A stretch of DNA of 64,000 nt, taken from positions 12,285,001 to 12,349,000 of the forward strand of contig NC_088331.1 in assembly GCF_036884655.1 (NCBI RefSeq). The letters run 5' to 3'. This stretch comes from Musa acuminata AAA Group (Eukaryota; Streptophyta; Magnoliopsida; Zingiberales; Musaceae). Positions 42,770 through 50,902 of the stretch are shown piece after piece (within the stretch, counting starts at the first letter, position 1; every line of letters begins with the position of its first letter). The position numbers and the translations under genes were made by a program. The notes beneath the pieces are model-generated. The model saw nothing but the letters and a program-made list of their open reading frames with translations, made no database searches and had not been told where the DNA came from.

Positions 42770-42822
<53 letters not shown>

Positions 42823-42937
42823 AACGAGATGGGGCAGCGAAGAGGTCGAGCGGTGGTCGAAGGTTGCTGGTCGGGGAAACAACGACAACGGTAAGGCTAC
42901 GGCGGGCTGCACCAAGGATCGCTACTCTGATACTAAA
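41520..42937 (-). other. GC-rich leader of G3 with a 51-nt T run and primer site
   Basis: GGCGGCGG- and GTGGTGG-rich leader. It carries an uninterrupted run of 51 T (42771-42821, A in sense), which is only about 16 in G1. Frames of up to 418 codons cross it on both strands, made of low-complexity residues and the homopolymer; no gene is called. The primer site next to the LTR reads AGTATCAGAG on minus (TACTCTGATACT plus view), one base off the usual TGGTATCAGAG. Confidence 0.75.
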
Positions 42938-43424
42938 TGATAAGACCCTAAAGGTCTTATCGTAGGCTCTGATATCAAATGATAAGACCATAAAGGTCTT
43001 ATCGTCGCTCTGATACCAAATGATAAGATCCTAAAGTCTTATCGTGGCTCTGATACCAAATGATAAGACCCTAAAGTCTTATCCGGAAGAAATGGGAGAA
43101 AAGGGAATGATAATGATCGCTTCGAGGGGATCGGCCCTCCTTGATCTCTTCGAGGGGATCGGCCCTCCTTTATCACTTCGAGGGGATCGACCTCCTAGGG
43201 TTTGTCCAAAGACAATAGTATTTTTCATAGATTACTGAAAAGAAGTAGTTATATCCCTATTTATAGAGTTCCACTCAAAGTCCATCAGGACTTGAACTCT
43301 AATAATAAATAAATATTAGATAAACCTCTACTTGACTCTAACTGAATCAAACCGACTCAATAAACAACTGGACTAAACAGACTCAATAAACATTATTCAA
43401 AAGCTTAGAAAAAGGGTCTTAACA
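42938..43424 (-). repeat. 5' LTR of G3 with four tandem LTR-end/primer-site units
   Basis: 487 bp. Units start at 42938, 42980, 43021 and 43061. TATA on minus at 43259-43266. Near-identical to 39730-40217, including the unit structure, so the units are part of the LTR that was reverse transcribed and not a local change after insertion. Confidence 0.88.
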
Positions 43425-43729
43425 TTCTCCTCCCCCTCTCCACCTCAAAGTAGGCCTGAAGTTTTGAGGAGCGTCGTCGCAGCCCTGTTGTGTGGATCAC
43501 CGCTAGAGAGGAGGACGCTTGACCTCCTTTACCCTCTCCTAAAGATCTACAAGGAAATAGGGATATACGATCTCCCTAGATAACACAATCTACTCTATAC
43601 GCAGTTTTAAATTTCACGGATTTTGTGCACCAATCTTTGCACGACTACGAACATCTCTTTGGGAATCAGGGATTTTGTTTTCTTGTTCTTCCACTGCGCA
43701 TGTGATGTCGCCCCCAAGATTTCCCAACA
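43425..43729 (+). repeat. 5' LTR of C, second part
   Basis: Begins with the G3 target duplication TTCTC and continues TCCCCCTCTCCACC as in the 3' LTR near 57922. It ends GATTTCCCAACA at 43729. Confidence 0.88.
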
Positions 43730-43730
43730 G

Positions 43731-43743
43731 TGGTATCCGAGCC
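43731..43743 (+). other. primer binding site of C
   Basis: TGGTATCCGAGCC, one base from the initiator-Met match TGGTATCAGAGCC, one base after the LTR end. Confidence 0.85.
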
Positions 43744-45659
43744 AGGTTATTCGTGTGAATGATTGATTTTGAACTGCGTGTGTTGTGTTTTGGAAGAATT
43801 TTGACGTCAAAATCGTTGACACGAAAACAAGGAAGGGCAGGAACAGTTGCTGCCCTCGATCTGCATGCGTGCAGCGCAGCCGAAGGCAAGCGGAGAAGGG
43901 GCTACGCCTGCAGTAGCCGGCCGGCGACCTACTTGCAGCAGGCTTGTAGCCGGTGGGGCTAGCAGTCCACGGGTGCCCCACCCATGGTCGTTGACGCACG
44001 ACGCCAGCAGGTAGGGCTACAGGCAAGGCGGCCACCTACGTGCGGGCACTGTGCCCGCGTGCAAGGGCGACGCCTACGGGTGCTGGACCCGCGGGCAGAG
44101 GCACCGCGAGGCGAGGCGCCTGCGGCCGCAGCGCCCGTGGGCTAAGCCGCCACAGGGCAATGGTGCTTGCGACCGCTGCTCCTGCGGGCAAACCCCCCCC
44201 CGCAAGGGTGGCCGCTCGGTGGGGCATTGCACCCACGGGTATAGTGCTCGCGGGAGCAGCACCACCCGTAGGGGCGCCAACCCACGGTGGCACCCACCTA
44301 CAGGGGCGGCGCCCCCGCCCCGCCGCACAGGCCGCCGCTAGCAGGGTGGCGGTGGCGACAGTAGCAAAGGGGAGTAGGGCAATAGGGTTTTCTAGGCAAA
44401 AGATAGTTTTGCCCCTCGGAATATGAGAAATGTCAGTTTATGTCTTTTTGTCCAAATTATGAAAATACCCCTATGAATTCAAATATTTCCTATATGTCCC
44501 TGATTTCATAAAATACTAATTAATTAAAAGGTTTAGTTGATTATTATGTTTTATCATTATCTAGTAATCCTACATGATGATGATTATTTATACATGTGAT
44601 GTATGATGTGTGGACGGATGATCATGGACCATGTGATATGTGTATTTGTGATTATTATTATTGAGGTATGCGAGCCTCCATTATATTTCTCGTTTATTGT
44701 CGGGCCTGAGTGCCTATGATTAAGTTGTAATCACATGAGGAGGCGTAGCGGGAGCGTGGATGTGATAGCGGGACCCACGAGACGGATGATCGTGATGCAT
44801 GAAGATGCATCAAGATGTCGACGGAACCAACGAGGACGAGATGGACGATCACAGGGCATGGAGATGCACTGTTACACACATATATCTTGATGTGAGTGAT
44901 TAGGCCTACTGGCTCGGGCCTAATCACATTAGGTTGTGGTCCATGATCATCTGGTGTGATTGCTTATACACATACTAGATATTTATATATATATTTGCAT
45001 GCGATGTAGATATATATTAAATATGTATATATGTGACATGTCATATTAGGAGACCAAATCATAGAAACATCTCTCTCGATAATATTAAGTCAGTAAACGT
45101 GAGGCAATTAGATTGACCCACGTGGCCTTCCATCGTTATAAGTAGGAACCGATTCCCGGTGTAGGTTGAGTTAGTTGAGTCCCTCGAGACTCACCTATAT
45201 CGCGATTCGCTATCTTGCTTACGACATAGAGATGTCACCGGTGACTTGAGGGCATGGTATGCTTGGTCGAGTCCCTCGAGGGTATATCATCAAATCAGAC
45301 TCATCTTGCAACGAATGTGTTGACTTAACCGAGCATCATGGTTGGTCGAGTCCCTCGAGGCCATGGTGATTCGAAGGCCGAACAGGACAGGAATCACAAG
45401 GAGTTATGATCGGCAAGAGTTGCCTACCTTTTAGGCTTAGTGTGATTGGTCGAGTCCCTCGAGGTTACACTAAGATGCTGATTGGATCCTGATCCCCACT
45501 AGAAGTCTACCGAAGACTTCCGTTTAATATGTTGAGGGTGTCGCGTGACTCGTTAGTAAAATAGTGGGAGCATATTAAGATAGAAGTCCATATCTTGATA
45601 GTTTATTTCTTGCAAAATCTGCATGTTATTCATTTCTGCTGCATCTTTATTTTCAGAAA
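43744..45659 (+). other. leader of C (GC-rich then AT-rich)
   Basis: 43860-44360 is GC-rich with domain-free open frames on both strands. 44400-45150 is AT-rich, matching the B leader in inverse orientation. 45160-45480 holds the stem-loop array. No gene. Confidence 0.75.
45162..45474 (+). other. array of four stem-loops with TTGGTCGAGTCCCTCGAG apex (C leader)
   Basis: Stems by hand pairing: 45162-45171 with 45189-45197 (one bulged U); 45254-45262 with 45282-45290 (9 bp, two GU); 45334-45341 with 45361-45368 (8 bp, one GU); 45436-45445 with 45465-45474 (10 bp, one GU). Loops hold the 18-nt motif (TAGTTGAGTCCCTCGAG in the first). An unpaired G follows the motif in the last three. A 12-nt palindrome GTCACCGGTGAC is at 45234-45245. 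The array ends about 185 nt before the gag start position. Confidence 0.78.
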
Positions 45660-46483
45660 ATATCGCTTTCAAATCCCTTACGTGGCATACTTGATGTCAA
45701 CTGCCTCATTGGTCCAAATTATACGGATTGGCTCTGTAAATTGAGAATTGTTCTCACGGCGGAGAAAATCGTGTACGTCCTTGATACAGTGATGCCTACG
45801 CCCGAAGAAGGGGCAAGCGAGGATGAGATCGCTCGCTACGTGAAGTACATTGATGACTCCACTCTTGCTCAGTGCTATATGTTGGGCTCTATAACTCCTA
45901 AGTTACAGAGACAACATGAAAAGATGGATGCCAGATCCATTCTCCTACATGTCCATAAATTGTTTGAGGAACAGGGAAGGACTCAACGATGTGAGATATC
46001 CAAGAGCCTCTTCCGCGATAGGATAACTGAGGGGACACCGGTTCAGAACCATGTCCTAAAGATGATTGAGTGGATAGAGAAACTCACAGGTCTAGGAATG
46101 GTCCTAGAGGATAACTTGTGTGTGGACATTGTGCTTCAGTCCCTACCAGATTCCTTTTCATAGTTCATAATGAATTTTAATATGAACAAGCTTGAGGTGA
46201 CTCTCCCAAAGCTCCTCAATATGTTGAGGGAGGCAGAGAGTACTATTAAGAAAGAGAAGCCAGTTCTCTACACTAGTGAGACCAGAAAGAAAAGGAAATC
46301 AGAAAGGTCTCTTAAGAAGGGAAAGGGCAAGGGCAGACTAGGTAAAACAAAGGTTGCTAAGAAAAACCCAACAAAGGATAAAAGTCAGTGCTTCCACTAT
46401 CATAAAGATGGGCACTGGAAGAGGAACTGCAAAGAGTACCTTAAAGAGAGGGCGAAATAGAAGCTTGGAGAAGCTTCGGGTAC
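45660..46483 (+). pseudogene. copia gag and zinc knuckle (element C)
   Basis: Aligns with the B gag from its first codon, but the ATG is ATA (45660-45662). The frame reads on ([20 protein letters not shown]) to a TAG at 46161-46163, in place of Gln. It then continues 46164-46460 ([20 protein letters not shown], a basic stretch) to the knuckle [14 protein letters not shown], where the second Cys is Tyr, and a further TAG near 46458-46460. UBN2-type gag, not functional as it stands. Confidence 0.85.
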
Positions 46484-46739
46484 ATTCATGATCAATCTCC
46501 AATTGTCAGATTTTTGTGATAGTGCATTGGTATTGGATACCAGTATTGCTTATCACATCTACAATTTATTGTAAATTCTAGCAAAGCCAAGGGGAGATTG
46601 GCGAGAGGAATATTGCATAAAGGTTTGTTTATGCTAGACACTACTCCACATATCATGAATGTAAGTGTCTAAGAGGAAATGAGATGAGGTGAACAGTGCA
46701 TACCTATGACATTGTAGGCTAGGTCACATCCATGAGGGA
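46484..46739 (+). pseudogene. copia protease region with internal deletion (element C)
   Basis: The protease site reads LDTSIAYHI where B has SDTGSAYHI. Compared with B about 75 codons are missing between the RLERGE-like segment and the [13 protein letters not shown] segment, with the join near 46600-46612. Several stops follow. No function expected. Confidence 0.75.
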
Positions 46740-47774
46740 ATGATTCAAAAGTTGCTAAATGATGGATATCTAGATCCATTCGACTATGTGTCATATGCAA
46801 CTTGCGAGCTTTGCCTTCGTGGAAAACTGACCAACTCTCCATTTAGTGGAACTGGAGAGAGAGCCACTGAGTTGTTGGAACTCATACATAGTAATGTATG
46901 TGGACCCATGTTAACTCATGTCATTGGTGGTTATTCCTACTTCATTACCTTTACTGATGATTTCTCAAGGTATGTATATGTGTACTTAATAAAGTATAAG
47001 TCCAAGGCTTTTGAGAAATTCAGAGAGTGTAAGAATGAGGTGGAGAATCAGATTGGAAAAAGTATCAAAACTCTTCGATCAGATCGAGGAGGTGAGTACT
47101 TAAGTACAGAGTATACTCAGTTCCTCAAGGACCATGGGATATTATCCCAATGGACACCTCCTTATACACCTCAGCTCAATGGTGTCTCTGAAAGAAGAAA
47201 TCGTACGCTATTAGATATGGTACGGTCCATGATGAGTTTCGCTGACCTATCCATCTCATTCTGGGGATATGCCCTAGAAACCACAGCTTACCTTCTGAAC
47301 AGAGTTCTAACTAAGTCGGTAGTGTCTCCACCATATGAGATATAGAAAGGGAAGAAGCCTGATCTTAAGGTTGTTATGATTTGGGGCTGCCCTGCCCACG
47401 TTAAAAGACACAACCCCGATAAGTTAGAATCAAGGACAGAGCGATGTAAATTTGTGGGATACCCCAAGGAAACTTGTGGGTATTATTTCTATCATCTCGA
47501 GGACTAAAAGATCTTTGTAGCTAAGAGAGTAGTGTTCCTTGAGAAGGAACATATTCTTTATGGAGATAGTGGGAGAATGATAGAGTTGAGCGAGGTTGGA
47601 GAACCAAGCTCAAGCACCACTCTACAGCCCGAGTCTGTTCAGGTACCTAATACACAAGTTTCAACTTTACGCGGGTATGATAGAGTATCTCATCCTCCTG
47701 AGAGATATGTGGGACATATTAGAGGAGAGGATGTTGAGGATATTGATCCTCGACCTATGAGGAGGCTATTATGA
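46740..47774 (+). pseudogene. copia integrase (element C)
   Basis: 46740-47345 is open: [20 protein letters not shown], then LIHSNVCGPM, where the first catalytic Asp is Asn, [10 protein letters not shown] (second Asp kept) and LNGVSERRNRT (Glu kept, with Trp present where B has its stop). TAG codons follow at 47344-47346 and near 47506. The C-terminal part to 47774 (MFLEKEHILYGDSGRMIELS) is open again and ends by a frameshift before the RT linker. Confidence 0.85.
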
Positions 47775-49300
47775 GTATAGACTCCGGGAAGTTGCAAGAA
47801 GCCATGAATTCTGAGATAGATTCTATATACTCCAACAAGGTTTAGAACCTAGTTGATGCGCCCAAAGGTATTGTACCCATCGGTTGCAAGTGGATCTTTA
47901 AGAAAAAGATCGGAGTAGATGGAAAGGTAGAGGCCTATAAAGCAAGGCTAGTGGCTAAGGGGTATCGTCAAAGGCAAGGTGTTGACTATGACGAAACCTT
48001 CTCACCCGTAGCAATGCTAAAATCCATCAGAATTCTATTGGCTATTGTAGCACACTATGATTATGAGATATGGCAGATGGATATAAAAACTGCATTCCTC
48101 AATGGGAACCTCAAGGAGGAGGTGTATATGATGCAACCTGAGGGATTCGTGTCCAAGAACTGCTCAGATAAAGTGTGTAGGTTACTTAGATCCATTTATG
48201 GACTAAAGCAAGCTTCCCGAAGTTGGAACATAAGATTTGATGAGGCAATCAGATCTTATGACTTCGTTAAGAATGAAGATGAGCCTTGTGTATACAGGAA
48301 GGTAAGTGGGAGCGCTATCACCTTTTTGGTGTTATATGTGGATGACATCCTGATCATTGGGAATGGCGTAGGAATGCTATCCACAGTAAAGGCTTGGTTA
48401 TCTAGACACTTCTCTATGAAGGACTTAGGGGAAGCATCCTATATCTTGGGGATTAGAATCTATAGAGATAGATCCAATAGGATGCTTGGTTTGTCCCAGT
48501 CCAGGTACATAGAAACCATTGTCAAAAGGTTTGGCATAGAAAATTCCAAGAGAGGTCTCATACCGATGAGACATGGGATATCGCTTTCTACAAGTATATC
48601 CCCAAAGACTCCAGAAGAAAGGGCGAACATGGATATGATATCTTATGTCTCCGCAATAGGGTCTATCATGTATGTTATGCTATGTACTAGGCCTGATATA
48701 GCGCATTCTCTGAGTGTCACGAGCAGGTATCAGGCGGATCTAGGCTTGGAGCACTGGAAAGTAGTAAAGTGTATCCTTAAGTACTTGAGAAGGACTAAGG
48801 ATCTTTTACTAGTATATGGAGGTAATAGCCTTAAGGTTGAAGGCTACACGGACTCAAGTTTTCAGTCTGATGTCGATGATAGTAAGTCGAATTCAAGGTA
48901 TGTGTACACCTTAAATGGAGGAACAGTGTGCTGGAAGAGTTCCAAGAAAGATACTACTGCTGACTCGATCATAGAGGCGGAGTACATTGTTGCATCAGAT
49001 GCAGCAAAGGAGGGAGTATGAGTGAAGAAGTTCATCACAGACTTGGGAGTCGTGCCGGATAGTGAGAAGCTGACTTCCTTATATTGCAACAACTAGGGGG
49101 CGATTACTCAAATAAGGAAACCCGGGTCTCATCAGAAGTGTTCTGAGGAGGTTCCAGCTTATCAAAGAGATCGTAACCCGAGGAGATGTAGTAGTCGAAA
49201 GAGTTCCATCCGAAGATAACATTGCAGATCCACTAACAAAGTCGTTGTCTCAGATTGTCTTTGAGCGTCACAGGGGTCTGATGGGGATCAAACACATAGG
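47775..49300 (+). pseudogene. copia reverse transcriptase and RNase H (element C)
   Basis: The long open part 47951-49021 carries YRQRQGVDYDETFSPVAMLK, WQMDIKTAFLNGNLKEEVYM, SIYGLKQASRSW, YVDD in LVLYVDDILIIGNG, and RNase H GYTDSSFQSD and IEAEYIVASD. A TGA at 49019-49021 replaces the Trp of VWLKKF. The third RNase H acidic motif reads YCNN and is followed by TAG. The end shows the same frameshift as B after SHQK. Upstream a TAG replaces Trp in the VWNLV motif near 47843-47845. Confidence 0.87.
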
Positions 49301-49327
49301 TGATTGGCTTTAGGTCAAGTGGGAGAT

Positions 49328-49340
49328 TGCTAGTCATAGG
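49328..49340 (+). repeat. 3' LTR of C, first 13 bases
   Basis: TGCTAGTCATAGG follows the tract AAGTGGGAGAT (49317-49327). It is cut by D inside ATAGG and resumes at 56678-56683. Confidence 0.88.
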
Positions 49341-50902
49341 TGTTAGGATCGGAGTGGCACTAAGAGGGGGGGGTGAATTAGTGCAGCGGATTAAAACGTT
49401 GATTTCGACAAATTTTTCGTACGATAAGAACGGAACTTGAAAAGCTTAACTTGAAAGCGTATTCTTAAAGTTGCGCAGCAAAGGTAATGATGAAACAAAG
49501 CAAGTAAGAAGATTTGCAGTAATGTAAATGACAATAAGAAATGCAAACCAGAGATTACGCCGTTTTTAAAGTGGTTCGGTCAAGTGACCTACATCCACTT
49601 GCGAGGCCCCTCTTCGATGAGGCTTCCACCTTCCACTAGCAAATCTCTTGAAAGTGAAGGGTGAATACCCCTCTTACAACTTTTACAAGCGGTTCACTCT
49701 CTTACAGATTTTCAACAAGAAAGAAGGAGGTGAACACTAGCAAATTGAAAACAAGACAAGCTAACACTTTTCTAAGGCTTTTCTCTCAAACACTTGCTGC
49801 TTAAAAAGTTGTTCTCTCAGCTGAGATTTGAGGGGTATTTATAGGCCTCAAGAGGATTCAAATTTGAGCTTCAAAATTTGAATTCTCTTTGGGTTCCCGC
49901 TGTTGGAGGTGCCACCGCCCAGGGCTCGGGTGCTGGGCGGTGCCACCGCCCAGCCAGGAGGTGTCACCGCCCAGCTCTCGGGTGTTGGGCGGTGCCACCG
50001 CCCAGCTAGGCGGTGCCACCGCCTACAGTGTTTTCAGCCCGACTACAGTGTTTTCAGCCACTAGTTGGGCTTCAATCTTGGCTCTCTAGTTCGCTGGTTT
50101 AGCTTAATTTTTAGCCTAAACCAACTCTGACTTTGGGCCCAGTTGGCCCCTAACCAGGATATAGGATTATCTCTTAATCCTAATCCTAATTACAAGTGGA
50201 CTACATAACCAAAACACATCCTAAGCAAATTTTCAACCGCGAACGTCGAGTCTTGTTCTGGCGAGCTTTCCGACGAACTTTCTGCTGACGGGCTTCTAGC
50301 AAGCTCCCGAACTTGTGATGACTTTAATGAGTAGCCGAGCCTTCTCGGTGATCTCCGTGAACCTCCGACGATCTCTTCGGCGAACTTCCGAAAATTCCGA
50401 CAAGTTCCCGATTTCTTCTCGGTTGGTTCTGGCAGCATCTCCGACGATTCTTCGGACTCTTAAACGTCCATCGAACTTGACTCCGGTATTCTCGCTTTGT
50501 GTTTTCTGGTTATCGTAGTTAATCCTGCACACACAAGCAAACACTCTACTCCGATCTAGACAATTATTATAACGCAAATTGACATTCTGTTGCCCGGCAC
50601 GTCATTGGTTGGCGCTTCATCCGATTCTTCGGTGCATCGTCCTCTCTTGCGGCTTGTTGCCCAATCGACGGTTGACCTCCGCAACCCCGATATCCTTGGC
50701 GCAATTTCGCTCTCCTTGGCCCGATGCCCGACGCCCGAAGCCTTCTGCCATCCAATATCCTGACGTGATCTCCTCCGACGCAACGTCAATTCCTCCTGCG
50801 TTAATTGTCTAATCCTAATCGAGTAGACCTGTATCACTCAAAATGTAGTCAAACATTTAAACACAATCAATTAGTTTCATCATCAAAATCCGAGATTCAA
50901 CA
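49341..50902 (-). repeat. 3' LTR of D
   Basis: TGTTAGGATCGGAGTGGCAC to GAGATTCAACA. TATA on minus at 49836-49843. Five GC palindrome units at about 49907-50031, that is 60-190 bp upstream of TATA in sense. R-region hairpin at 49570-49600. Confidence 0.92.

Larger units (their letters stand above)
39730..43424 (-). mobile_element. non-autonomous Ty3/gypsy-type element G3 (complete, 3.7 kb, gag plus partial protease)
   Basis: Both LTRs (39730-40217 and 42938-43424) and a perfect target duplication TTCTC (39725-39729, 43425-43429) are present. The internal 2.7 kb holds, in minus order, primer site, GC-rich leader, gag, protease start, RNase H-like tail and purine tract. There is no RT core and no integrase, so it must have moved with enzymes supplied by another element. 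It fits the description of gag-only terminal-repeat (TR-GAG) elements. Confidence 0.88.

Noticed and set aside
41735..42991. 418-codon minus-strand open frame over the G3 leader (similar: 35949-36701, 7943-8380, 33231-33638)
   Set aside because: It lies in GC-rich low-complexity DNA with open frames on both strands, runs through the 51-base homopolymer and into the LTR, and has no domain. The matching frames are not conserved among G1, G2 and G3.
43731..43743. Primer-site matches as tRNA genes
   Set aside because: Only the tRNA 3'-complementary 12-18 bases are present, with no cloverleaf around them.
45162..45474. Stem-loop array as a set of microRNA precursors
   Set aside because: Stems are only 8-10 bp plus a short inner stem, far shorter than plant precursors, and the invariant part is at the tip.
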